Part shown: piece after piece, positions 1-6,701 of the stretch
Layout of the letters: every line of letters begins with the position of its first letter
Numbering within the stretch: the first letter of the stretch is position 1
Source: an uncultured Oribacterium sp.
GTDB taxonomy: Bacteria; Bacillota; Clostridia; Lachnospirales; Lachnospiraceae
DNA length: 8,144 nt
NCBI GenBank assembly: GCA_938030845.1
Contig: CALHIC010000022.1
Coordinates: 1 to 8,144 of the forward strand
Reading direction: 5' to 3'
Program-made: the position numbers and the translations under genes
Notes under the pieces: model-generated
What the model was told of the DNA's origin: nothing
Databases searched by the model: none
The model's input: only the letters and a program-made list of their open reading frames with translations

Positions 1-246
1 GGGAAAGACTACTATGAGGGAATGACCAGCATAGGGAAGAATCCCAGCGTGGCGGAGAATAATCCGCTGACCATAGAAACACATATTCTGGGCTTTCAGG
101 GAGATATCTACGGGGAGAAGTTGCGCTTGGAATTTGTCAGCTTTATTCGGGAGCAAAGACATTTTAAGGATATCGAAGAGCTGAAGAGTCAGCTGGAGAA
201 GGACTTGGCCTTTGTAGAGGAAGAGAGCAAAAAGAGGGAGTCGTAA
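1..246 (+). CDS. ribF: Bifunctional riboflavin kinase/FAD synthetase, C-terminal fragment
   Basis: Partial gene cut by the window start; the reading frame is open from base 1 and ends with TAA at 244-246, leaving 81 residues. RibF makes FMN from riboflavin and ATP, then FAD from FMN, in the cytoplasm. The visible part is the end of the C-terminal flavokinase domain. It has a GMTSIGKNPSV segment, which matches the family's nucleotide/Mg-binding G-(V/M)-T-N-IG-x-(R/N)-P-T-V loop with Ser for the usual Thr. It then has IETHILGF with the family's Glu, the GDIYGEKL turn, and the closing FIREQRHFKDIEELKSQLEKD helix, all typical of RibF ends. A short charged tail (EEESKKRES) follows. The position just upstream of rpsO and pnp is the standard Firmicute arrangement and supports the call. 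The N-terminal FAD synthetase domain lies outside the window. Confidence 0.93.
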   Translation, partial: GKDYYEGMTSIGKNPSVAENNPLTIETHILGFQGDIYGEKLRLEFVSFIREQRHFKDIEELKSQLEKDLAFVEEESKKRES

Positions 247-284
247 GAATGTCTTTTTCGAGCTTCGTGAAACTTACGGTTTTT
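241..284 (+). terminator. Possible weak intrinsic terminator after ribF
   Basis: CGTAAG (242-247), which overlaps the ribF stop codon, is complementary to CTTACG (273-278). A short inner helix can form between TTTT (254-257) and GAAA (269-272), with CG/CG (259-260/266-267) around an AGCTT loop. A run of five T follows at 280-284. The stem is short and has an asymmetric internal bulge (248-253), so termination may be partial. Its position between ribF and a strong new promoter fits a transcript boundary. Confidence 0.4.
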
Positions 285-307
285 ACCAAAGCAAAGTGTG
301 AAAATCC

Positions 308-336
308 TTGACGAAAGCCGGAAATTCGCGTATTAT
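308..336 (+). promoter_or_regulatory. Sigma-A promoter for rpsO
   Basis: TTGACG (308-313) and TATTAT (331-336) are each one base from consensus and are separated by exactly 17 bp. Transcription should start near 343, giving an rpsO leader of about 145 nt. This is the best-matched promoter in the window and suits a highly expressed ribosomal protein gene. It implies that rpsO can be expressed independently of ribF. Confidence 0.82.
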
Positions 337-400
337 AGTCTGGCATTTATGGACTGATTTTGGAGAAGAAGAAAAGTTATCATAAAATGCACAGAACTTC

Positions 401-484
401 GCGTTAGGCATAGGAAGGCGATTTCCTAACGCCTTCCTCAGTCTAACGTGTGTTAACGCAAGAAATTGCCAAAAAAAGGAGAAT
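401..484 (+). promoter_or_regulatory. Structured rpsO leader, candidate S15 autoregulatory RNA
   Basis: The leader can form mutually exclusive helices. Hairpin A pairs AGGAAGGCG (412-420) with CGCCTTCCT (430-438), a perfect 9 bp around a 9-nt loop. Hairpin B pairs GCGTTAGG (401-408) with CCTAACGC (425-432), a perfect 8 bp that uses the loop and 3' strand of A. GCGTTA (401-406) can also pair with TAACGC (454-459). The loop of hairpin A contains ATTTCCT (421-427), which can pair with AGGA-G-AAT (477-484, one bulged G), that is, the rpsO Shine-Dalgarno region, forming a pseudoknot. S15 is known to repress its own mRNA through leader structures in E. coli and Geobacillus. That this leader works the same way is inference; the complementarities are direct observations. 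Confidence 0.55.
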
Positions 485-487
485 CAA

Positions 488-754
488 ATGATTACAAAAG
501 AGAAAAAGGCAGAGTTGGTAGCAAAGTACGGAAGAAAGCCCGGAGATACCGGATCTCCTGAAGTACAGGTAGCGATTCTTACAGAGAGAATCGTTGAGCT
601 TACCGAGCATTTAAAGAGCAATCCTAAGGATCACCACAGCAGAAGAGGACTTCTGATGATGGTAGGTCACAGAAGAGGTCTTTTAGACTACTTAAAGAAG
701 ACCGACTTAGAGGGTTACAGAAGCTTAATCGAGAAGTTAGGCATCAGAAAGTAA
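488..754 (+). CDS. rpsO: 30S ribosomal protein S15
   Basis: S15 is a primary 16S rRNA-binding protein of the small-subunit platform. It binds the three-way junction of the central domain and helps form the B4 intersubunit bridge. The product has 88 residues, the normal length for bacterial S15. Family hallmarks are the N-terminal helix, the [17 protein letters not shown] segment (residues 19-35), the rRNA-contacting KDHHSRRGL loop (47-55) and the final [12 protein letters not shown] helix (63-74). The ATG at 488 is chosen because AGGAG (477-481) sits 6 nt upstream and the protein begins exactly where S15 proteins do. The gene has its own promoter and a strong terminator, so it is probably largely monocistronic. 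The structured leader suggests feedback control by S15. Identity is not in doubt. Confidence 0.98.
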   Translation: MITKEKKAELVAKYGRKPGDTGSPEVQVAILTERIVELTEHLKSNPKDHHSRRGLLMMVGHRRGLLDYLKKTDLEGYRSLIEKLGIRK

Positions 755-763
755 GAAGAATCA

Positions 764-796
764 GGGTGGAAAAGCATGGCTTTTCTACCCTTTTTT
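764..796 (+). terminator. Intrinsic terminator of rpsO
   Basis: GGGTGGAAAAG (764-774) pairs with CTTTTCTACCC (780-790) in an 11-bp stem with a single G-T wobble and a five-base CATGG loop, followed directly by six T (791-796). It lies ten bases after the rpsO stop codon, has every feature of a Rho-independent terminator, and separates rpsO from pnp. Confidence 0.9.
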
Positions 797-798
797 AC

Positions 799-826
799 TG
801 TTCATTTTCTCATTTTCCTGTATAAT
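799..826 (+). promoter_or_regulatory. Promoter for pnp (strong -10, weak -35)
   Basis: A perfect TATAAT lies at 821-826. The best upstream hexamer at an allowed distance is TGTTCA (799-804, 16-bp spacer), which matches the -35 consensus at only three of six positions. The -35 region begins just after the T-run of the rpsO terminator. Transcription would start near 833 and give a leader of about 107 nt. The position immediately after a strong terminator supports a new start here. Confidence 0.6.
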
Positions 827-846
827 AGGAATCTATGACAAAAGCT

Positions 847-922
847 ATCCGGAAGGTAGTCCGAGATCACTGAAGAGGCGGTGAAACTCACAGTTTCTTC
901 AGTGGCTTTGGATCTTCCGGAT
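847..922 (+). promoter_or_regulatory. Long hairpin in the pnp leader
   Basis: ATCCGGAAG (847-855) is perfectly complementary to CTTCCGGAT (914-922). Inside it, TCC (860-862) pairs with GGA (910-912) and CACTGAAGA (868-876) pairs perfectly with TCTTCAGTG (896-904). A small apical hairpin, GTGA (881-884)/TCAC (888-891), can cap it. No T-run follows, so it is not a terminator. In E. coli a pnp leader hairpin is cut by RNase III and then used by PNPase to destabilise its own mRNA. A comparable role here is inference from the position and shape. The stem ends 8 nt before the ribosome binding site. Confidence 0.6.
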
Positions 923-939
923 CAAACAAAGGAGGATTT

Positions 940-3045
940 ATGTATAAGAGTTATTCAATGGAACTTGCCGGAAGAACCCTGACGGTGGATGTGGACAGGG
1001 TTTGCGCACAGAGTAACGGTGCTGCATTGATGCACTATGGAGACACTACGGTGTTGTCCACCTGTACCGCTTCCGCAAAGCCGAGAGACGGTATTGATTT
1101 CTTCCCTCTTTCCGTAGAATACGAAGAAAAGATGTATTCTGTAGGAAAGTTCCCGGGAGGATTTAAGAAGAGAGAGGGAAGAGCCAGTGACAATGCGATT
1201 TTAACCGCAAGAGTTATTGACCGTCCCATGCGTCCTCTCTTCCCGAAGGACTATAGAAATGATGTTTTATTAAACAACCTGGTATTATCCGTGGATCAGG
1301 ATGCTTCGCCTGAACTTTTGGCGATGCTTGGTTCTTCCCTGTCCACCTGTCTTTCCGATGTTCCCTTTGACGGACCCTGTGCAACCACCCAGATCGGAAT
1401 GGTTGGGGGAGAATTTGTGGTAAATCCTGGAAACGGAGAGAAGGCGGTTTCCGACCTTTTATTGACTGTAGCTTCCACAAAAGAGAAGGTTATCATGATC
1501 GAAGCCGGAGCTAACGAGCTTCCGGAGGACAAGATGATTGAGGCAATTTATCTTGCCCATGATGTAAACCAGCAGATTATCGGTTTCTTTGAGAGCATTA
1601 TCGAAGAGTGCGGAAAAGAAAAGCACGACTATGTTTCCAGTGCCATTCCAGAGGAATTATTTGCGAAGATGAAGGAAGTGGTAAAGCCGGAGGAGATGGA
1701 GAAGGCTGTATTTACCGACGATAAGGCGGAAAGAGATGCCAATGTTTCCCTTCTTAGTGAAAGATTGGTAGAAGCTTTTCAGGATGACGAGGAAGCTTTA
1801 GCCATCTTACCGGATGCCATCTATCAGTATGAGAAGAAGACCGTTCGCAAGATGATTTTGAAGGATCATAAGAGACCGGACGGAAGAGCCATTGATGAGA
1901 TTCGTAAGTTAGAGGCTGAGGTAGATCTTCTCCCCAGAGTACATGGTTCTGCCATGTTTAAGAGAGGACAGACCCAGATTATGAATATTACTACCCTGGC
2001 ACCTCTTTCCGAGGTTCAGAAGGTAGAAGGTTTAAATGAATTTGAAACGGAAAAGCGTTATTTACACCAGTATAACTTCCCCGGATATTCCGTAGGAGAG
2101 GCTAAGGCTTCCAGAGGTCCCGGAAGAAGAGAAATCGGTCACGGTGCTTTGGCAGAGAAGGCGTTAATCCCTGTACTGCCTTCCGTGGAAGAGTTCCCCT
2201 ATGCGATTCGTTCCGTTTCCGAGACTATGGAGTCTAACGGTTCTACTTCCATGGCTTCCACCTGTGCATCCTGCATGTCTTTGATGGCTGCCGGTGTTCC
2301 CATTAAGAAGCCTGTTGCCGGAATTTCCTGCGGTCTTGTAACCGGTGACAGCGATGATGAGTATTTGGTACTTACTGACATTCAGGGCCTGGAAGACTTC
2401 TTCGGGGATATGGACTTTAAGGTAACCGGAACGGAGGACGGAATCACTGCTATCCAGATGGATATTAAGATTCACGGCTTGACTCGTCCCATCGTGGAAG
2501 AGGCTATTCGCAGAGCAAGAGAAGCAAGACTCTTTATTATGAACGGTGTTATGAAAGAAGCGATTGCAGAGCCTAGAGCGGAGCTTTCTCCGTATGCACC
2601 GAAGATTTTGACTATGTCTATCAATCCGGAGAAGATTGGAGATGTTATCGGAAAGCAGGGTAAGACCATTAACGGTATCATCGAAGAAACCGGCGTGAAG
2701 ATCGATATTGATGATAACGGAACTGTTTCCATTTCCGGAACAAACCTGCCTGATTTGGAAAGAGCGAAGAAAATCATTGAATCTATCGTAAACGATATTG
2801 AGCCGGGACAGATTTTTGAAGGAACCGTAGTCAGAATGATGGATTTCGGTGCCTTTGTACAGTTAAGTCCCAACAAGGACGGTATGATTCACATTTCCAA
2901 GCTTTCCGATCAGAGAGTAAACAAGGTAGAGGATGTGGTTCATATCGGCGATAAAGTTCGTGTAAAGGTTCTGGAAGTGGATAAGATGGGAAGAATCAAC
3001 CTTTCCATGCGCCCACAGGATTTGGCAGAGAAGCAGGAAGCGTAA
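940..3045 (+). CDS. pnp: Polyribonucleotide nucleotidyltransferase (PNPase)
   Basis: PNPase degrades RNA 3'-to-5' with phosphate, releasing nucleoside diphosphates, and can add 3' tails in reverse; it works as a ring-shaped trimer and often with other decay enzymes. The 701-residue product has the full family order: first RNase PH-like domain (about 1-210), all-helical linker (about 240-310), catalytic second RNase PH-like domain (about 312-545), KH domain (about 555-615, with GDVIGKQGK at 567-575) and S1 domain (about 624-692). The active site looks intact: RGPGRREIGHG with R396/R397, the phosphate-binding SNGSTS (432-437), and the Asp pair D486 and D492 in LEDFFGDMDFK. The ATG at 940 follows AAAGGAGG (928-935) by 4 nt; the later ATG at 958 has no comparable site. 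It has its own promoter and hairpin leader and is followed after 20 bases by gltX, so it probably heads an operon. Confidence 0.98.
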   Translation: MYKSYSMELAGRTLTVDVDRVCAQSNGAALMHYGDTTVLSTCTASAKPRDGIDFFPLSVEYEEKMYSVGKFPGGFKKREGRASDNAILTARVIDRPMRPLFPKDYRNDVLLNNLVLSVDQDASPELLAMLGSSLSTCLSDVPFDGPCATTQIGMVGGEFVVNPGNGEKAVSDLLLTVASTKEKVIMIEAGANELPEDKMIEAIYLAHDVNQQIIGFFESIIEECGKEKHDYVSSAIPEELFAKMKEVVKPEEMEKAVFTDDKAERDANVSLLSERLVEAFQDDEEALAILPDAIYQYEKKTVRKMILKDHKRPDGRAIDEIRKLEAEVDLLPRVHGSAMFKRGQTQIMNITTLAPLSEVQKVEGLNEFETEKRYLHQYNFPGYSVGEAKASRGPGRREIGHGALAEKALIPVLPSVEEFPYAIRSVSETMESNGSTSMASTCASCMSLMAAGVPIKKPVAGISCGLVTGDSDDEYLVLTDIQGLEDFFGDMDFKVTGTEDGITAIQMDIKIHGLTRPIVEEAIRRAREARLFIMNGVMKEAIAEPRAELSPYAPKILTMSINPEKIGDVIGKQGKTINGIIEETGVKIDIDDNGTVSISGTNLPDLERAKKIIESIVNDIEPGQIFEGTVVRMMDFGAFVQLSPNKDGMIHISKLSDQRVNKVEDVVHIGDKVRVKVLEVDKMGRINLSMRPQDLAEKQEA

Positions 3046-3065
3046 ATACAGCTTAAGGGGGAAAT

Positions 3066-4520
3066 ATGAAGATTAGAACGAGATATGCACCTTCCCCTAC
3101 CGGAAGGATGCATGTAGGAAATTTACGAACCGGCATGTATGCTTATCTGATTGCCAAGCATGAGGGAGGAGATTTTCTTCTTCGTATTGAGGATACCGAC
3201 CAGGAAAGAGAAGTGGAAGGGGCTGTGGATATTATCCGTAGAACTCTGGAAGCCACCGGACTTTTCTGGGATGAGGGACCGGATAATCCGGGAGATTGCG
3301 GTCCCTATGTGCAGTCGGAACGAGTAAAGACCGGCGTTTACATGGACTATGCCAAGAAGCTGGTGGATAAGGGAGAGGCTTACTACTGCTTCTGCGACGA
3401 GGACCGCTTAAAGAGCCTGCAAACCGAGGTAAACGGAGAGACTCTCTTCCATTATGACAAGCATTGTCTTTCTCTTTCCAAAGAAGAGGTGGAAGAGAAG
3501 TTAAAGCAGGGGCTCCCCTTCGTTATTCGGCAAAACAATCCTACGGAAGGAAGTACCACTTTCCATGACGAGCTTTACGGAGATGTTACCGTGGAGAACA
3601 GCGAACTGGACGACATGGTGCTGATTAAGTCCGACGGCTATCCTACCTATAACTTTGCCAATGTTATTGACGACCATTTGATGGGGATTACCCATGTGGT
3701 TCGTGGAAACGAATATCTTTCCTCCAGCCCCAAGTACCAAAGACTTTATGATGCTTTTGGTTGGGAGTCTCCGAAGCTGATTCATTGTCCTTTGATTACG
3801 GATGAGAATCATAAGAAGTTATCCAAGAGATCCGGCCACTCCTCCTTTGAGGATCTGATTGATCAGGGCTTTGTGGCTGAGGCAGTGGTAAACTTTGTGG
3901 CCCTTTTAGGCTGGAGCCCTGAGGAAAATGAAGAGATTCTTTCCTTAGAGGATTTGGTTCGTTTGTTTGATTACCATAGAATTTCCAAGAGCCCTGCTGT
4001 TTTCGATATGGGTAAGCTTCGTTGGATGAACGGAGAGTACATCAAGAAAATGGACTTCGACAAGTTCTATGAGAGAGCTCTCCCCTTCGTGAAAGAAGCT
4101 GTAGGTGAGGGATTGGATCATAAGAAGATTGCCGAGATGGTAAAGAGCAGAATCGAAATCTTCCCGGACATTCCCGAGCAGGTTTCCTTCTTTAAGGAAG
4201 TACCGGACTATGAGCTTTCTCTTTATGAAAATAAAAAGGCAAAGTGCAATTTAGAGAATTCTTTAAGCCTTCTGGAAGAGGTTCTTCCTTTATTGCAGGA
4301 GGAAAATGACTACAGTAACGACCATTTGTATGAGAAATTACAGGCCTTCGGTCAGGAAAAGGGCTATAAGACAGGCTTTATGATGTGGCCTATCCGTATT
4401 GCCCTTTCCGGAAAGCAAATGACTCCTGCAGGAGCCACAGAAATTCTTTCCGTACTGGGTAAGGAAGAGTCCTTAAAGAGAATTGAAAAAGCAATAGAGA
4501 GATTAAAAGAAAAGAGGTAA
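3066..4520 (+). CDS. gltX: Glutamyl-tRNA synthetase (class I)
   Basis: Charges tRNA with glutamate using ATP in the cytoplasm. The product has 484 residues, the usual GluRS length. The class I signatures are present: [13 protein letters not shown] near the N terminus, with HVGN (16-19) in the HIGH position, and KKLSKRS with KLSKR (251-255) as the KMSKS loop. Between them lies a CxC pair (C108, C110) with a later Y130-x2-H133-C134, resembling the zinc-binding insert of some GluRS enzymes. From about residue 330 onward it matches the helical anticodon-binding part. The ATG at 3066 is preceded by AAGGGGG (3055-3061). Only 20 bases separate it from pnp and 5 from thrS, with no terminator, so co-transcription is likely. 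Many Firmicutes lack GlnRS and use a non-discriminating GluRS plus GatCAB; whether this one is non-discriminating cannot be read from the window. Confidence 0.96.
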   Translation: MKIRTRYAPSPTGRMHVGNLRTGMYAYLIAKHEGGDFLLRIEDTDQEREVEGAVDIIRRTLEATGLFWDEGPDNPGDCGPYVQSERVKTGVYMDYAKKLVDKGEAYYCFCDEDRLKSLQTEVNGETLFHYDKHCLSLSKEEVEEKLKQGLPFVIRQNNPTEGSTTFHDELYGDVTVENSELDDMVLIKSDGYPTYNFANVIDDHLMGITHVVRGNEYLSSSPKYQRLYDAFGWESPKLIHCPLITDENHKKLSKRSGHSSFEDLIDQGFVAEAVVNFVALLGWSPEENEEILSLEDLVRLFDYHRISKSPAVFDMGKLRWMNGEYIKKMDFDKFYERALPFVKEAVGEGLDHKKIAEMVKSRIEIFPDIPEQVSFFKEVPDYELSLYENKKAKCNLENSLSLLEEVLPLLQEENDYSNDHLYEKLQAFGQEKGYKTGFMMWPIRIALSGKQMTPAGATEILSVLGKEESLKRIEKAIERLKEKR

Positions 4521-4525
4521 AGGCA

Positions 4526-6403
4526 TTGGATAAGCAGGAATTTTTAGAGAGATACAGACATTCTCTTGCACATATTTTAGCAAAAGCCATGGTGGAGCTG
4601 TATGGTCCGGAGGTACAGTATGCGATCGGACCACAGATTGAAGATGGTTGTTATTATGACTTTGCTCTGCCCAAGTCCTTGTCCGAGGAGGATTTTAAGA
4701 CCATTGAGGACAAGATGAGAGAAATCATCAAAAGAAGAGAGAACTGGACCAGAGAGGAGCTGTCCCGCGAGGCGGCCTTGGCGCTCTTTGATAAACAAAA
4801 GTTCAAAAAGGAGCTGATTCAGGATCTTCCTGCCGATGAAGTCATCAGCATTTATCGTACCGGCGATGATTTTGTGGATCTTTGCCGGGGACCTCATGTG
4901 GAGAATTCTCAGGAACTCATGAATGTGGCCTTCCAGATTAAATCCATTTCCGGAGCTTACTGGCGCGGAGATGAGCATAGAGATCAGTTACAGCGTGTTT
5001 ATCTTTTTGCCTTCCCGGATAAGAATGCCTTAAAGGAGCATTTAAAGTGGTTGCAGGAAGCTCAGGAGAGAGATCATAAGAAGCTGGGCAGCCAGCTTGA
5101 CCTCTTTATGTTTGATGAGACCGCTCCCGGAATGCCTTATTGGCTTCCCAGAGGTTGGAAGATGTATCAGGCGCTTTTAGCTTATTCTAGAAGTGTTCAG
5201 GCAAAGCACGGTTACACGGAGATTTCCGCACCCCTCATCAACAATAAGAAATTATGGTTGATTTCCGGACACTGGGCACATTACATTAACAATATGTTTA
5301 TGGTTCCCGGTATTTCCGGCTGGTTAAAGGCCGATGCTGACCTTTCCGGTGTGCTGGAGCATCCTACCGATGCCAGCCTTGGAGAGAAGATTGTAAAGAT
5401 TCAGGCAGGCTCTGTAATCTATAATCGTGAGAATATTGATACCATGGCGGCAAAGCCCATGAACTGCCCTAACGCCATGATTACCTATAAGAGAAGAAAT
5501 CGTTCCTACAAGGAGCTGCCTATCCGTTATTCCGAGTATGATGTACTCCATAGAAAGGAAAAATCCGGACAAATGAATGGACTTTTCCGTGTGCAGGAGT
5601 TCCGTCAGGATGATGACCATACCTTCGTAATGGAATCTCAGATTGAGGCGGAAATTGCGGACATCATCTCCATTGCGGATGAAGTATACAAGACCTTCGG
5701 CGTTACTTATCGTGCAGAGCTCTCCACAAGACCTGATGATTTCATGGGAGATATCGAGGTTTGGGATAGAGCGGAGGCTGCTTTAAAGAAGATTCTCACC
5801 GACAAGTACGGAGAAGGCGGCTTTGAAATCAATGAGGGAGACGGTGCCTTCTACGGACCAAAGATTGACCTGCAGATTAAGGATGCTTTGGGAAGAGAGT
5901 GGCAGTGTGGAACTATCCAGCTGGACTTCCAGCTTCCTCACAACTTTGGCTTAACTTACCAGACTGCTGAAGGAAGCACCGCTATGCCGGTGGTAATCCA
6001 TAGAGCAATTTACGGTTCATTGGAGCGTTTTATCGGTATTATCATCGAGAACTTCAAGGGAAGCTTCCCCTTCTGGCTAAGCCCGGAGCAGGTAGGTATC
6101 GTACCGATTCGAGAAGAGCATAATGACTACGGAAAAAAGATCTATGAAGCTCTTTCCGATATGGGTATTCGCGCGGAAATTGACTACTCCGATAAGAATA
6201 TGAAGGAAAAGATTAAGACCTATAAGAACTATAAAAATCCATATATTCTGGTTTTGGGAGATAAGGAAATGGAGGAAAAGACTGTTTCCATTAATATGCG
6301 CGGTTCCAATAAGCAGATTAATAACGTTCCATTAGATGCTTTCTTAAAAGCTTGTGAGAAGATGCAGAAGGAACACAGCTTAGAGCTGATGGATGAGTTT
6401 TAA
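4526..6403 (+). CDS. thrS: Threonyl-tRNA synthetase, TGS-less form with catalytic-domain insertion
   Basis: Class II synthetase that charges tRNA-Thr. The 625-residue product starts directly at the editing domain: H12-x3-H16 and C120-x3-H124 are the editing-site motifs, which in E. coli ThrRS lie about 61 residues further in, after a TGS domain. The aminoacylation domain has GHW, the zinc ligands C314 (PMNCP), H365 (DDDHTF) and H492 (IHRAIYG), motif 2 (LHRKEKSGQMNGLFRVQEF) and motif 3 (HRAIYGSLERFIG). About residues 260-306 form an insertion of some 40 residues compared with E. coli, and PMNCPNAM replaces PMNCPGH. The C-terminal anticodon-binding domain spans about 515-615. The start is TTG at 4526, 8 nt after GAGG (4514-4517) inside the gltX end. 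The frame is stopped by TGA at 4484, so no TGS domain can be encoded upstream. No T-box leader is present. Its last eight codons belong to a large palindrome. Confidence 0.95.
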   Translation: MDKQEFLERYRHSLAHILAKAMVELYGPEVQYAIGPQIEDGCYYDFALPKSLSEEDFKTIEDKMREIIKRRENWTREELSREAALALFDKQKFKKELIQDLPADEVISIYRTGDDFVDLCRGPHVENSQELMNVAFQIKSISGAYWRGDEHRDQLQRVYLFAFPDKNALKEHLKWLQEAQERDHKKLGSQLDLFMFDETAPGMPYWLPRGWKMYQALLAYSRSVQAKHGYTEISAPLINNKKLWLISGHWAHYINNMFMVPGISGWLKADADLSGVLEHPTDASLGEKIVKIQAGSVIYNRENIDTMAAKPMNCPNAMITYKRRNRSYKELPIRYSEYDVLHRKEKSGQMNGLFRVQEFRQDDDHTFVMESQIEAEIADIISIADEVYKTFGVTYRAELSTRPDDFMGDIEVWDRAEAALKKILTDKYGEGGFEINEGDGAFYGPKIDLQIKDALGREWQCGTIQLDFQLPHNFGLTYQTAEGSTAMPVVIHRAIYGSLERFIGIIIENFKGSFPFWLSPEQVGIVPIREEHNDYGKKIYEALSDMGIRAEIDYSDKNMKEKIKTYKNYKNPYILVLGDKEMEEKTVSINMRGSNKQINNVPLDAFLKACEKMQKEHSLELMDEF

Positions 6404-6692
6404 TGAATTTGTTCTAAATATAATAGAAAAATAGAGACAGAGATAGAAGAATGATTTATCGCTTTTTGCAGTATAACTTGGAACAGGGGCACGCTCTCGC
6501 TAAGCTCGCCTCGTAGCGGTTCTAAGCTTTCAAAAGACGAAAGCTAAGAACCGACGGGCTCACATTGCCCCTTATTCTCAAGCTATACTGCGAAAAAGCG
6601 TAGCACAGATTATTTCTTCCTCTGTCTATTTTATTTGAAAATATTTAGAAAAAATTCATGGAAAACTCAAAAAAAATATCAGTTCCAAGCTG
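6376..6692. repeat. Near-palindromic long inverted repeat, about 317 bp
   Basis: The left arm (6376-6530) and right arm (6540-6692) are inverted copies around a 9-base centre. Matching blocks from outside in are: 6376-6390/6678-6692 (13 of 15), 6395-6401/6662-6668 (7 of 7), 6403-6410/6652-6659 (8 of 8), 6412-6421/6641-6650 (10 of 10), 6437-6442/6620-6625 (6 of 6), 6446-6451/6614-6619 (6 of 6), 6460-6480/6579-6600 (20 of 22 with one gap), 6486-6491/6566-6571 (6 of 6) and 6517-6530/6540-6553 (13 of 14). The complementarity stops at both ends beyond these limits. Near the centre the left arm has about 13 extra bases (within 6492-6516). There is no transposase gene and no obvious target duplication. 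It could be a MITE-like repeated element, a fold-back duplication of the thrS end, or a transcript-end structure. Structure certain, nature unknown. Confidence 0.85.
6517..6553. other. Central stem-loop of the palindrome
   Basis: CGGTTCTAAGCTTT (6517-6530) and AAAGCTAAGAACCG (6540-6553) pair at 13 of 14 positions around a 9-base loop, forming the tip of the large inverted repeat. CTAAGCT also occurs as a direct repeat at 6500-6506 and 6522-6528. No T-run follows on the + strand, so this is not a canonical intrinsic terminator, although the whole structure may protect or end the thrS transcript. Confidence 0.7.
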
Positions 6693-6701
6693 TTAATAAG
6701 G

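Noticed and set aside
164..346. Minus-strand open frame of 60 codons across the ribF end and rpsO promoter
   Set aside because: It overlaps the ribF end and a near-consensus promoter, has low-complexity composition and no recognisable domain.
2472..2876. Minus-strand open frame of 134 codons opposite pnp
   Set aside because: It lies wholly within the conserved PNPase coding region, shows no family motif and is an opposite-strand shadow. The same holds for the other minus-strand frames opposite pnp, gltX, thrS and ilvD.
6451..6516. Short open frame within the left palindrome arm beginning MIYRFLQYNLEQG (21 codons)
   Set aside because: It has no convincing ribosome binding site, is very short and lies in palindromic DNA; it would matter only if the same peptide recurs in other copies of the repeat.
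6376..6692. Insertion sequence or CRISPR interpretation of the large inverted repeat
   Set aside because: There is no transposase frame, no clear target-site duplication and no regularly spaced direct repeats; only a non-autonomous element remains possible.
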